Notes under the pieces: model-generated | Told to the model about the DNA's origin: nothing | Database searches by the model: none | The model's input: only the letters and a program-made list of their open reading frames with translations | Program-made: the position numbers and the translations under genes | Shown here: one piece after another, positions 32,232 through 43,492 of the stretch | How positions within the stretch are numbered: position 1 is the stretch's first letter | Layout: each line of letters opens with the position of its first letter | Source of the DNA: Siderastrea radians | Lineage: Eukaryota; Cnidaria; Anthozoa; Scleractinia; Rhizangiidae | Direction: 5' to 3' | Assembly (NCBI GenBank): GCA_964017195.1 | Contig: OZ024890.1 | Location: 24,117,201 to 24,181,200, forward strand | DNA length: 64,000 nucleotides

Positions 32232-32755
32232 TAAGAAAAACAACAACTGATATTTAAATATTGGCAAAACAACGGCGCATTTTATCGCTGCACCTCTTTT
32301 GTTAGCCGTAGCTTGTGATAAATCGCGTTGTTAATTTCAACACATTGTATTTTTCCAGACAAACGTCAGGGAAACCGAGCCACCGAGACATGAATTTTGT
32401 TCTTTGTTTAAAAATTTGTGGGAAATGGTTCCCAGGCCCTTCGCTCGCACGTTACTTTTTTTCTTAGCGCTTTTGATGGCTTAGCCGTTCCAAGCAATTT
32501 CTCTGATTTTGGAAGCCATTGTTACACTACGAACTCTACAAGCCTTTATTGTCCAGGAGCCGAGGCAAAACAATACTATTGTCGATTTCTCTTTTTCAGT
32601 TGCCTTTCGTAAAAACGCAATTCTACCAAGCCAAATGCTTCAGTTAAACTTGGGTTACTTGATCCAAGAGCCATTATTTGATAGGATGAATTGTACCGCT
32701 CACGCCTTTCCCTTCTTACTTGGAGGGAAAGGTGACTGTGAATGAACTAATAAAC
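32232..32755. other. Start of IRG intron, no gene
   Basis: The stretch is intronic by the IRG model. Short frames lack domains. It ends at a direct repeat, GTTCCAGGCTCTCAGATAGT, that recurs at about 35138. Confidence 0.5.
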
Positions 32756-33087
32756 GTTGCCTGTTCCAGGCTCTCAGATAGTGGTGAAGAGGAAAAAATA
32801 AAGATTGAAGTAAAAGACAAGAAGAATAATAAGATATTACGTCTTTGATCCACATTCGACGCAGTTAAAAACTTTAAAACAGTAAAAACGCTGTTAAAAT
32901 TGCGGAATATATTTCGCTCTTCGAGCCTCGTCAGCCGCTAAATAAAATTGTCAAATTGGTCATGTACGAACTACTAAAATGTAAAAATGTTCATGTAAAA
33001 ACCATTGGAATAGCTCACATCTTCTTGGACTCCATGTTAGTCGTCATGGGATGTCCTACTTTGATGGTAGCACGCGGCCATGCGGGA

Positions 33088-33498
33088 TTACCGCGCGCGG
33101 AATTTGGAAAAGTTCCACTCGTTCTTAGAGTTAATTAAGGAGTCTCCGGGTACTTTCTCTATCCTCACACCCTCAGAAATCTGCCTCAGCATAGCATCGT
33201 TAGGGTAAAGACCGGTAACATTCATTTGAAATCTCTGCACTCCATTGTTATGTTTCCGCTTACAATGTTTCCACAAGGCCGATCGCTCTTCCTTATTGCT
33301 AAGTGACTTCTCGTGTCCCTTCCCTCTGGTATACGCGCTTCGTGATGTTTCTCCCACGTAGATGTTGTTACACTCGGTACATTTGATTTCATATGTTACG
33401 CTCTGTCTATCACACGGTCCTTTTCCATCCGTTCTACATACCAGGCAGTCTTCTCTTTCACATTGTCGCGGTTTACACGGATCAGATCTCTGGAGCAA
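33088..33498 (-). pseudogene. PLE endonuclease domain, minus copy
   Basis: The frame has a Cys-rich linker (CKPRQCEREDCLVCRTDGKG) followed by VTYEIKCTECNNIYVGETS, a GIY-YIG-type core, and RGKGHEKSL with the downstream catalytic helix. It is open for 136 codons but disconnected from the RT frame at 33523 because the intervening linker is lost. Confidence 0.7.
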
Positions 33499-33522
33499 TC
33501 TCTTAATTCAATGCATCTAATT

Positions 33523-34188
33523 CTACTGCATCCTCAGGACCATCTCATTAACATTTTCCACTACCCTCTCCCATGGTAATAACTTGCTACAGTTCATTAG
33601 AACTCTTAGGACTTCTTGGGTTAGCACTGTCCTCAAGGTACTCCAGCTTAAGGCAGATCTAGCATTTATGACTGCTTTAGAGGTCATGAACTTGGAGTGG
33701 AACTCATGCAAGATCACTGACACTTTCCCGACTTCCCTCTCCGTTTTCTTCTCCCTTGACTCTACCCATACCTTCAGGTCGAGGATAGGCAGCTTTCCGT
33801 CTTGGTGCGTAGACGGATAGTCTACTTCAAGTTGTATCGATGGGTGGATGTCGTTTCCTACTTGTTTAATCAACGCCATTGTCCTTTCGTCACTACTGAC
33901 TCTTCCATCCTCAGTAATGGAACTTTCATGCACGTAGGTTTGACCGTTCTTGTACCTCATTCCAGGTGCTGTTGCGTGTACAGCCAAGTTGATATCATCC
34001 ACATGTCGTTTGTTCATTCTCACCACGATGGACAGTTCGTCAAGCATCGCGGCAAATTCCTTAGCGTAGTGGAAAATGTTAATGAGATGGTCCTGAGGAT
34101 GCAGTACTCGGGGTACAGCAAGAAGTTCAGATACGAGGTTGTCGACTCGGCCCTCAAGGCGTATAAAACGAGGAATGAAGCTGATCAA
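33523..34188 (-). pseudogene. PLE reverse transcriptase C-terminal half
   Basis: The frame includes RHVDDINLAV, where the usual YxDD catalytic box has His for Tyr, then DGKLPILDLKVWVE and the thumb-like region ending ENVNEMVLRMQ. Upstream palm and finger motifs are missing because the inverted half begins there. The protein is truncated at both ends. Confidence 0.7.
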
Positions 34189-34830
34189 GAAGCAGAACGA
34201 CCGTTACATCGACCCAAAGAGTGGAGGAAAGACGAACGAGAACAAGAAAAGGTGAGGAAGAAAAACGACTGGTACAAGCGGGGCGGAAACGAGGCAGTCA
34301 TCTTTGTACCAGCTACACCGAATTCACAGCTGCTACAGAGTAAACATCAGAAAGAGATAAAACAGCAAGGTTTCAAGATCAAAGTAGTAGAAAAGGCTGG
34401 TATTGAATTAAGAGATTGCTCCAGAGATCTGATCCGTGTAAACCGCGACAATGTGAAAGAGAAGACTGCCTGGTATGTAGAACGGATGGAAAAGGACCGT
34501 GTGATAGACAGAGCGTAACATATGAAATCAAATGTACCGAATATAACAACATCTACGTGGGAGAAAACATCAAGAAGCGTGTATACCAGAGGGAAGGAAC
34601 ACGAGAAGTCACTTAGCAATAAGGAAGAGCGATCGGCCTTGTGGAAACATTGTAAGCGGAAACAACAATGAAGTGTAGAGATTTCAAATGAATGTTACCG
34701 GTCTTTACCCTAACGACGCTATGCTGAGGCAGATATCTGAGGGTGTGAGGATAGAGAAATTACCCGGAGACTCCTTAATTAACTCTAAGAACGAGTGGAA
34801 CTTTTCCAAATTCCGCGCGCGGTAATCCCG
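34070..34830 (+). pseudogene. PLE RT tail, linker and endonuclease, plus copy
   Basis: Plus-strand reading resumes at VENVNEMVLRMQYSGY and continues through a charged linker to IELRDCSRDL. There a one-base frame change leads into the endonuclease frame LQRSDPCKPRQC, which in turn breaks after NNIYVGEN by a small indel. This copy retains the linker that the minus copy lacks. Confidence 0.7.
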
Positions 34831-35191
34831 CATGGCCGCGCGCTACCATCAAAGTAGGACATCCCGTGACGACTAACATGGAGTCCAAGAAGATGTCGGC
34901 TTTTCCAATGGTTTTTACAAGAACATTTTTACATTTTAGTAGTTCTTACATGACCAATTTGACAATTTTATTTAGCGGCTGACGAGGCTCGAAGAGCGAA
35001 ATATATTCCGCAATTTTAACAGTGTTTTTACCGTTTAATGTGGATCAAAGACGTGATGTCTTATTATTCTTCTCGTTGTTCGAACACATTCTTGGCCTCG
35101 GTGGTCAAAATTTCTCCGAAGTAAAAGAGCGAACGTTGTTCCAGGCTCTCAGATAGTGATGAATAAGAAAAAATAAAGATCGAAGCAAAAG

Positions 35192-35371
35192 ATAGTCTCG
35201 TAGGCAGCCGGTTTTAGGGTCGTCATGCAACGCTCCTCCCCACAAACGTTTGCTTCAATCCGAACAACATTCCTGTCCCTTTTTAGGCCAATCACAGCTT
35301 AGCTCACATAACCGGGAGCCAGTCGAGCCAAAACCACTTGAGACACATGCACGTGACAAACGCAAATCAAG
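35192..35371 (+). promoter_or_regulatory. Transposon end and 5' region of RecQ-like fragment
   Basis: AGTCTCGTAGGCAGCCGGTT at 35194 resembles the terminal repeat of the hairpin MITE at 3660. About 160 bp of DNA with a reversed CCAAT box (GGCCAATCACAG) separates it from the RecQ ATG at 35372. It is probably the promoter end of a DNA transposon carrying the helicase. Confidence 0.45.
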
Positions 35372-35502
35372 ATGGCGGCGACAGATGTAGCTTTTCATCT
35401 AGTGTCTTCAACATTCAAAATCCCTAAATTAAATTCGCATCAAGAACACGCGATTCGAAAAGTCATTGTAGATAAGAAGGGTCTCTTTGTTAACCTGCCG
35501 AC
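35372..35502 (+). pseudogene. RecQ-like helicase 5' part, split by Gypsy in Walker A
   Basis: The ATG at 35372 begins MAATDVAFHLVSSTFKIPKL, followed by SHQEHAIRKVIV (motif 0 with the conserved Gln) and GLFVNLPT, and is then interrupted by the LTR at 35503. The frame resumes at 42081 with GFGKSLIYQVLPLVLDH, so the Gypsy element split the nucleotide-binding P-loop between Thr and Gly. The helicase similarity fades at about 42150, soon after. No DEAH motif or later domain follows. The gene was thus already a 5' remnant or lost its 3' part later. Confidence 0.75.
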
Positions 35503-35674
35503 TGTAATGTTCATATTAGGTCAGCGGTTACCCGTTTAGTCATCCGGGCATTTGAATTTTAGGCAGACCTTCGCTACGGACCACGTGACTCTGTGATTTT
35601 AAGTCTACGTGCTTACCGAGATTAAAGCTGTTTTGTTGGATAATTCTGGTCTGTTTACTGCTGTGGACATTATA
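35503..35674 (+). repeat. Gypsy 5' LTR
   Basis: The 172-bp repeat matches the 3' LTR pieces 40164-40274 and 42019-42075 with only small differences (for example CACGTGACTCTGTG versus CACGTGTGTG). The internal region begins at 35675 with a TTTGGCGACGAG segment that is the likely primer-binding area. Confidence 0.85.
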
Positions 35675-35675
35675 T

Positions 35676-36840
35676 TTGGCGACGAGCCTGTCTGACACCG
35701 AGGAAGGACCGCCAACGGTTTCAACTTCGCAAAATTCTACGGCTACTACGGCAGCATCTCCAACACAAGCACAAGCTGTTCAACGTTCGGCGTCCGGACC
35801 GAAGGACATCAGAATGGAAGCATTTATCGCTGACTCGGACCCCGATGAAACTGGTCGTCGATGGAAGAAATGGAAAAACGAGCTGCTCACTAGATTCCGA
35901 AATTTTCGTATCTCAAGCACTCAGGATCGTGTTGACGCTCTTCACATTTACGGAGGAGAACAAATACGGGAATTGATCGAATCACTTGAAAACGTTTCTA
36001 CATCGTCATCCGCCGAGAGTCTAAAAGAGTACGAGAAAATCATCGCCAAACTCGACAACCATTTCATTCCCATGGTTAACCCCGACTGTGCGCGTGGCAA
36101 ATTGGAGAAAATACGCCAAAACGAAGGCGAATCGGTCGCTCAATATCACGTTTGTTTACGGCTTCAAGTCGCAAAGTGTAGTTTCACGGACCCAGATGAC
36201 GTCATCCGAAGCAAAATTCTGCAAACCATGCGTGTCAAAAAACTCCGCCGGGAAACAATGGTGAAAAGATACACGCTACAGCAGTTATTGGAACATGCTG
36301 CAAATAAAGAAGATATTGACCGCCAAGACCAGCATATGGAGGAAACACTCCCCTCTGCACCCTCTGCACGAAATCAGGTCAACAAAGTGCATCAGAAGAG
36401 ACATCAGAAACCCAAGGACAAACCAAAGCCTAGACCGGCACATGATGACAAGAAGAAAAATACCTGCGAATTCTGTGGGTTCGACCACAAAGGCCCTCGG
36501 TCAGTGCCCAGCCTCTGGAAAAACATGTGGTTCCTGCTCAAAGAAGGGTCATTTCGCTCGCATGTGCAAAGGCAAAAAGAAACTAAAGGATTCACAGCAT
36601 AATCAGCAATCGTCAGCTAAGTATGTTCGGCAGGAGGAACAAGAGGAAACATCAGACTGCGATTTTGCTTTTCAGCTCCGAGCAGACAAGTCAAACACAC
36701 TCAACCATGCTACTGTTCAGGTGTGCATTAATGGAGTGAAAGAAAAGATGGAAGCAGACTCTTGCTCCACAGCAAACATTATGGATGAGCACAAATTTGA
36801 GAAACTCCAATCCGCACTCGAGAAGAAGATAACTCTGTAA
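35676..36840 (+). pseudogene. Gypsy gag and protease region
   Basis: The first frame (35676-36602) encodes a capsid-like region with GKLEKIRQNEGESVAQY, then a basic tail and a first zinc knuckle CEFCGFDH. There a frame change moves to 36840 with the second knuckle CGSCSKKGHFARMC (CCHC). The protease follows with MEADSCSTANIMDE, where the usual Asp-Ser-Gly catalytic triad reads Asp-Ser-Cys. A TAA ends the frame. Gag packages the element RNA; this copy is broken. The apparent start is a non-ATG codon. Confidence 0.75.
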
Positions 36841-36855
36841 CCCACAGATACCCAG

Positions 36856-38470
36856 TTGTACGCTTTCGCTCAAAAGGAACCCGTTCCTCTCATTGGTTGT
36901 TTTGATGCAGAAATTGAAGGTGTCAACACCGGAAAGAAAACAACAACGCGTTTCCTTGTTGCTAAGGGTATTACCAAGTCTCCACCTCTCTTGAGTCTTG
37001 ATTCTAGCGTGAAGCTAGGACTATTGCATGTGACTAATGCCACTCAAGAAAAAGCCAAACAACCTGCGGAAACCCATACTGGTACCTCGCCCACAGACCC
37101 TGTAGTATCGAAACTGATGTCATAGTACCAGGACGTATTCTCTGGTCTGGGAAAGCACAAGCACATCAAGGCAAAGTTGATTGTGGACGAAAGCATCCAG
37201 CCCGTTGCGCACAAACAGAGACGAATCCCTTACAATTTAGCTCCAAAAGCTGCACAAGAAGAGCTGAGATTAAAGGAACAAGGAGTGACTGAAGCAGTAC
37301 CAAACAACCAACCTACCACTTGGTGTACAAATCCTGTGATAGCCCCTAAACCTCACAACCCTGAGGCCATTCGTTTTTGTTCAGACCTGAGAGTACCAAA
37401 CACTGCTATTCTGCGCCCTGTTACGGAAGCACTAACCGCGGAAGACATCAAGTTCAAACTCGACGGTGCCACTGTCTTCAGTGTTCTAGATATGAATGAG
37501 GGCTACCATCAGCTTGAGCTAGATGAAAGCAGCAGGCATATGACCACCTTTATGGAACTGAGTGCACGATGAGGTATACAAGGCTGAATTATGGAACAAT
37601 CTCTGCACAAGATATTTTTGACAAAGCAATGGACGACACCATCGCAAGGCTAGACAGCGTGCTCCACATCCGAGATGATTTCATAGTTTTTGGTAAGGAC
37701 AACACCCACCATGACAGAGCCCTTGAAAGCCTCCTTCAACGATTCCGAGAATGTGGTCTCACCCTCAACCCAAAGAAATGCAAGTTTCGTCTGCCTCAGA
37801 TCGAATTCTTTAGCTTTGTGTTCTCAAAAGATGGAATGAAGCCATCGCTGAGCAAAGTTGAAGCGCTGAAACAAATGAACCCACCCAAGAATGTATCAGA
37901 AGTGCGCTCTCTCTTGGGTATGGCCCAGTACTCTGCAAGATTTATCCCCAACTTCGCAGAGATGACCACGCCTCTGCGCAAGCTCACCAACCAAGGAGTC
38001 AAATGGAGTTGGTCCAGCACAGAGCAAGCAGCATTTGACAAACTCAAGGACACACTGTCTAGTGACACTGTCCTCGGATACTATGAAGCAGGCTTGGAAA
38101 CAAAACTCCTTGTGGATGCTGGCCCTAATGGTCTCGGATTAATTCTCCTGCAAAGGAAACCAGAAGGGTGGAAAGCAGTTGAGTGCGCTAGCCGAAGCCT
38201 GACTGAGGTCGAGAAACGGTATCCTCAAATCGACCGCGAAGCGCTCGCCATCCGTTGAGCCTGCGAACGCTGCTACCTGTACCGGATTGGAAGTTCATTC
38301 ATCATTGAAACTGATCACCAGCCCCTGCTACCACTCTTTAACAACCCACATAGCAGACCTCCCATGAGAATTAAACGCTGGTTCTTATACAAGCAGCAGT
38401 TTGACTTCCAATTGAAATACTGCCCCGGAAGCAAGAATGCAGCTGACTACCTTTCAAGACACATGATTCC
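36856..38470 (+). pseudogene. Gypsy reverse transcriptase and RNase H region
   Basis: The frame continues after the TAA, meets a TAG at 37123, then encodes RT motifs: FCSDLRVPNTAI, VFSVLDMNEGYHQLEL, a frameshift near 37568, and the catalytic box as HIRDDFIVFG (normally YxDD). LNPKKCKFRLPQI follows, then LLGMAQYSARFIPNF. RNase H starts at KLLVDAGPNGLGLIL and is interrupted by TGA at 38256, continuing through IIETDHQPL and KYCPGSKNAADYLSR. Substituted catalytic residues and stops show long inactivity. Confidence 0.85.
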
Positions 38471-38499
38471 TCTCACCGAGAGTGACATTAAAACCTGTA

Positions 38500-39973
38500 A
38501 TGCCAGAAAACAGGTCGTGCACAGTATCATCACGGACACAACACCGCAAGCCATCACACTAGTTGAAGTCCAAGATGCAACAAAGAAGGACCGGGAGCTT
38601 AGCAAGCTCATCCCTCTCATTCAGACTGGCAATCGTAACGCTTGCAAGGCCGATCCAGACCTTGCGAGGTACACACAGGTGTTCCAAGAGCTCAGCTACC
38701 AGGAAGGTGTGGTAACCCGTAGCCATCAGATTGTCATCCCTAAAAGTTTGCTGGAGCGAGTAATTAGCATATGCCATGAAGGGCACCTGGGAATTGTTAA
38801 AACTAAACAGCTTCTACGCTCAAAAGTGTGGTTCCCAGGGATTGACAAGAGCGTAGAAAGGAGAGTCGCTAGGTGCATACCCCGTCAAGCTAGCATCAAC
38901 ACTTCACAACGGGAACCTCTAAAGATGTCGCCAACCCAAATGGCCCATGGCTGGAAGCTTCGGAAGACGTCTGTGGACCCTTTCTCACTGGGGAAATGGT
39001 TCTGCTTGTCCTAGACGCCTATTCAAAGTATCCCGAGGTAGAGATCGTTTCTAGCACCGCAGCAGGGAATGCCTTCCCAGCACTGGAAAGAATCTTCGCA
39101 ACCCACGGGATACCAGAGGTCCTGAAAACCGACAATGGACCCCCTTTTCAAGGCCAGGCTTTCCATGAGTTTGCCACGGAAAAGGGTTTCCACCATAGGA
39201 AAGTAACACCCTTATGGCCGGAAGCTAATGGCCATGCAGAAAACTTTATGAGGAATCTCGACAAGGTCGCAAGAACCGCACACAGCCAAGGGAAAGATTG
39301 GAGGAGAGAGTTATATGTCTTTGTAGCCAACTATCGCGCCACACCACACCCAAGCACGGGGAAAAGCCCTTACGAGTTATGCATGAACCGAACAGTGAGG
39401 ACCAAGTTCCCCACCATCCCACAAGTTAATCCCGATGCCGAAGTCGTGCAGAAGGATCAAGAAGCGAAGGCGCGTATGAAGGCCCACGCCGACCTCAGGC
39501 GACGAACAAAGCCTCACAGCCTGAATGTCGGTGATCACGCTCTTGTTAAGCAGAGACCTCAAAACAAGGCAAGCCCTCGTTTCAAGCCCGTCCCATACAC
39601 AATCCAAGATGTTAAAGGATCTATGATCACCGCCAAGAGAGCAACTGATCAGAAGCTAGTCACCCGCAACAGCTCTTTCTTCAAGAAACTGCCAAATCCA
39701 CCAGAGCAAGTTATCCACGAATCCAGTCCAGTACCTCGGATGGAACTACAAGCCCCGCTTGATTTCGATGGACCGGAAACCACTGAACACACTGAAATGT
39801 CAGCTACTCAAGAGGAGTTTAATCAAGCTACCCCGAGTGAAATCAGTACAGTGAAAGACAATTCTCCACCTAACACAGTGGATCAACCAGTCCCATCATC
39901 ACCTGCCCGCTTTTCTCGCAGTGGAAGGCAAATTAGGAAACCGGAATGGACCAAGGACTATGTTATGGACTAA
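38500..39973 (+). pseudogene. Gypsy integrase region
   Basis: The H-H-C-C zinc finger is seen as CHEGHLGIVKTKQLL with RRVARCIPRQ, where the final cysteine is altered. After a frameshift near 38996, the core domain has LVLDAYSKYPEV, LKTDNGPPF and EANGHAENF, the D-D-E arrangement. A C-terminal region with SLNVGDHALVKQRP follows, and the protein ends SRSGRQIRKPEWTKDY and a stop at 39973. Confidence 0.85.
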
Positions 39974-40163
39974 GGACTTTGCTATGACAGTTAGTTGAAC
40001 TTTGACAACCTAGTTTTCTTTTGTTAATCAGAACTGTCAGCTCTGCATAGCAATGATCATTATCGGTTATTTGCTGTTATTTTGTGTCATGTCGTTTTTC
40101 GCACATGTTTTTGTTTATTTCATTTTTCTTTACTCATCTGATTTGTATCTGCCCGGGGAGAAA

Positions 40164-42075
40164 TGTAATGTTCATTTTAGGTCAGCGGTTACCCGTTTAG
40201 TCATCCGGGCATTTGAATTTTAGGCAGACCTTCGCTACGGACCACGTGTGTGATTTTGAGTCTTCGTGTTTACCCACAGGCAGCCCAAGCTAAGGTTGAG
40301 AGCTGCGCATAAATTAGACTGTTTTTTCCACGCTATGCATAATAATGACATCAGCATACTATGCATAATAATGACATCGGCAACATTTTAGAGTTTGTAT
40401 GGAAATGATACAAAACGTCTCAAATTGCCACAAATCAGAAAGAAGTCGAAATAAAAAAGATTTGCCTTATTTCATTGTTGTATTGATCATTATTTGAGGG
40501 CTTCCTGGGCTGGTTTGAAGCTTTTTGGGCGAGAAATTGAGGTTTATATTTTTCATCAGTTACTGAACGTTTAGAATTAATTAAAGGTAGGAAACAGTTT
40601 CACACTGCACCTCACTTGAGGTTCGATAAATTCCATCACAATAAACGAATCGCCCTACAACTTCAAAGGTGTATTCTTGGGTCTTGCGCATACCTCTGTT
40701 CTTTCTCATGGGTTCCAGATCCTATTTTAAACCGTCGAAAATCCCTCTTAAATACGAAACTCGCCTTTCCTGGTATGCGTTTTCATTTGAAGTGCACACA
40801 TGAATCATTGCGAGCCGCGTTTCGACGACAAAATGTCCCTCAGCCGGGACAGGCTGAGTGAGATTGTCGACATTAGCAAACACGACACTGCGGAGTCCAG
40901 AGATTTCGGTTTACAGAAACAGAGAAATATTAGAACGGCCGTGAAATTCACTCGCCTCACTTGACTTGGAAAACCATAATTTTGTTTTAGGGACGAAAGA
41001 AGAACTATCTTTTGCTGCACTCTAATCAATCCATTCGATGATTTTATGCCGAGTATTTGGCGCAAGTGATCCTGCTCACTGCCCGCAAATCAACCTCATT
41101 ATTTAATTCCCATATATAGGGTTGTCTGCCCTAAAAAAAGATATTGCAGTGACCGTGGAAAATACCCACCACAATTTCCATTCCTTTGAAAACCGGTGCA
41201 ATTTTTTTTCTAGATGGAAACTGCTCCTCGTCTCTGCTTCTAAATTTCGACAACATTTTTTTCGGTAAACAGGTAAATGTGACGGAACAAATCACTATGC
41301 TAATATATTGTCGCACGAAGACATTAAAGCGTGTTCGTGGCGTCAAGTGAGGCGACTAAATTTCACAGGTGTGTCGATAGTTTTCTATTTCCCTCAAACC
41401 GACCTCTCTGGACTCCGCAGTGGCGCCTTCTGCTTGTGGACAATCTCACTCAGCCTCTCCCCGGCTGAGGGACATTTTGTCGTCGAAACGCGGCTCGCAA
41501 TGATTCATGTGTGCACTTCAAATGAAAACGCATACCAGGAAAGGCGAGTTTCGTATTTAAGAGGGATTTTCGACGGTTTAAAATAGGATCTGGAACCCAT
41601 GAGAAAGAACAGAGGTATGCGCAAGACCCAAGAATACACCTTTGAAGTTGTAGGGCGATTCGTTTATTGTGATGGAATTTATCGAACCTCAAGTGAGGTG
41701 CAGTGTGAAACTGTTTCCTGCCTTTAATTAATTCTAAACGTTCAGTAACTGATGAAAAATATAAACCTCAATTTCTCGCCCAAAAAGCTTCAAACCAGCC
41801 CAGGAACCCCTCCAATAATGACCAATAAAACAACGAAATAAGACAAATCTTTTTTATTTCGACTTCTTTCTGATTTGTGGCAATTTGAGACGTTTTGTAT
41901 CATTTCCATACAAACTCTTAAATGTTGCCAATGTCATTCATTATTATGCATAGCGTGGAAAAAACAGTCTAATCTATGCGCAGCTCTCAACCTTAGCTTG
42001 GGCTGCCTGTGGTTTACCGAGATTAAAGCTGTTTTGTTGGATAATTCTGGTCTGTTTACTGCTGTGGACATTATA
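40164..42075 (+). repeat. Gypsy 3' LTR interrupted by palindrome
   Basis: LTR sequence runs 40164-40274, stops at the GTTTACC target duplication, and resumes at 42012-42075. Without the insert it would be close to the 172-bp 5' LTR, so the palindrome inserted after the retrotransposon. Confidence 0.9.
40275..42011. mobile_element. Long palindromic MITE, CACAGG ends, 7-bp TSD
   Basis: Arms of about 690 bp (40275-40965 and 41343-42011) are inverted copies around a spacer of about 380 bp. Ends read CACAGGCAGCCCAAGC and its complement. GTTTACC flanks both sides (40268-40274 and 42012-42018). Each arm contains the same 81-codon frame (40616-40861 plus, 41450-41692 minus), with no known domain. 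It shares end sequence and duplication length with 22416-23648. Confidence 0.9.
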
Positions 42076-42149
42076 CCGACGGGCTTTGGGAAGTCTTTGA
42101 TTTATCAAGTCCTTCCGCTTGTGCTAGACCATGTTTCAAACCAAACAAT

Positions 42150-43270
42150 CGGATCATATAGCAAGCGCTTATACACGCATTTCCAAATAAACAACTCGGA
42201 GTCATCGTAGCAGTTGATGTTCGCATTTAACGAAGAATGGATGATTTCTGCAAAATTTGTAGCACTTGTTCATTCACCGTACAAGGCGACGAACACGTAA
42301 AAAACACTTTGAAACGCTCTCGACAAATTTCTTCTGTGTTTCGGCCATCCGAAACGGAACACAAGCTAAGATGTCTAACACATCACCGGAAAACCACGGT
42401 CGCTTTTTTGCGCGAAAATTTACTTCCTTGTCAACTTGCCGAAACGTGATTGGATGTAAACACAAAGGGAAAAGAATGTGGTTAGGATCGAAGCAGCCGT
42501 TTGTTGTTTTCCCCGCCGGTCGAGCTCGCGGGGAAGCCTGTTCACAGATATGGTTGCGTGCCAATATTCCACACGTTCCAGCAGATTGACTTATCGATTT
42601 ATTACAATTGATGTTTCACAATCTCCTGGCCGAAAACTTAAGGCAGCAATCACTAAACTAAGATATAAAAGGAAATCCTTGTTCCAGACGAAGTGTAATC
42701 CTTTCAAGCAAAGCAATTGACTGTGTGATTGCATAAGATACAAAACGTCAAAAGGCACATACTGTAAAATTTATTTCAATAATGGTTTTCATTTAGAAAT
42801 AATAAAATAACCTTACGCATCTCCCCTGTAAAAATGTCAAAATAATGCAATACTTATTTGCAACGAGTTGAAAATCTCTGACGTTTACCATAAGCGTTTC
42901 ACTTAGTACTTCCGGTTTCGTTCCGTCTTCTGAAAGCGAAACTAGAAATGCACTTCGTAAGCAAGTCGAAAATGAAGTAAGGGTGTGATTTTGATAAAAG
43001 TTTCCCTCGGAAAGTCACTGAAATTTGATTTGTTTTACTGAAAGGTTTTCACTTTATTTGGCTATTTTATATTTTTTTTACTTTCTTTTCTTCGGACCAA
43101 AACGATCAATACTCGGTTGACCGCATGCTTGAATAGCAAGTTATGGGACGGTACACAATCTACAGTCTACAAATCCAATCTTGCAAATTTAAAATATTTT
43201 GAAAGCGAAACATATATAGATACAGGCACTATGGAACAATAAATCCTACTCTATTAGCTTAATAAGATTG
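42150..43270. other. IRG intron DNA, no gene
   Basis: No recognised exon or repeat is seen between the end of the RecQ remnant and the IRG P-loop exon. Short frames on both strands (around 42240-42720) have no domain. Confidence 0.45.
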
Positions 43271-43277
43271 TACTCAC

Positions 43278-43492
43278 TCTCGTATTGCGTTGATGAAACT
43301 GGATTTTCCAACTCCCGAGTTGCCAGTGACTGCGATGTTCACCTCGACTTCTCGCCATCTATCCAGTCTCTTCTTGAAGAACTCTGTAACATTCGAAACG
43401 CCTTTTTCATCAACCTCTTCTAGAAGGTTTTCAATTTCTTTTGATTCCCAACTCTTCAGACTCTCGGATCCAATATTTCCAACAACATCCAT
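43278..43492 (-). CDS. IRG-family GTPase, exon 1 (P-loop)
   Basis: The exon encodes residues 1-71 plus two bases of codon 72. It starts at an ATG that is preceded by an in-frame stop 26 codons upstream. An N-terminal helical stretch (ENLLEEVDEKG, then FFKKRLDRWREVEV) leads to the G1 motif GNSGVGKSS at residues 57-65 and FINAIR. The donor is GA|GTGAGT, and the phase-2 junction fits exon 2 at 32230, restoring the typical IRG order from G1 to the acidic LEEDDEGAAEVG segment. There is no Gly at position 2, so no myristoylation signal. The intron is about 11 kb and holds a PLE, a RecQ remnant and a Gypsy element. Confidence 0.85.

Larger units (their letters stand above)
32818..35081. mobile_element. 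Penelope-like element, head-to-head copies
   Basis: Outer arms of about 700 bp (32818 to about 33500 and about 34400 to 35081) are inverted copies of PLE endonuclease plus 3' UTR, starting CAAGAAGAATAATAAG and ending with its complement. The left half reads on the minus strand as RT then endonuclease, the right half on the plus strand as RT tail, linker and endonuclease. The halves meet near 34070. A direct repeat of about 55 bp lies just outside (about 32763-32820 and 35138-35195) but is too long and offset to be a simple target duplication. It lies in the IRG intron. Confidence 0.75.
35503..42075 (+). mobile_element. Gypsy-type LTR retrotransposon, decayed
   Basis: The element has 172-bp LTRs starting TGTAATGTTCA and ending ACATTATA, a 5-bp target duplication CCGAC (35498-35502 and 42076-42080), and a purine-rich tract GGGGAGAAA before the 3' LTR. 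Domain order gag, protease, RT, RNase H, integrase is Gypsy-like. The polyprotein is interrupted by at least three in-frame stops and three frameshifts. It lies in the IRG intron in the orientation opposite to the IRG gene. The 3' LTR is split by a palindromic MITE. Confidence 0.9.

Noticed and set aside
31744..32250. A 168-codon plus-strand frame over the IRG exon
   Set aside because: It is the antisense of IRG exon 2, and its Leu-rich stretch is the complement of the QDK repeat.
32763..35195. A 55-bp target duplication around the PLE at 32818
   Set aside because: Too long for PLE insertion and offset from the inverted-arm edges by about 55 bp on the right; more likely a local duplication.
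40616..40861. An 81-codon protein in the palindromic MITE
   Set aside because: It is present in both arms only because they are inverted copies; no domain is seen and the frame end differs between arms.
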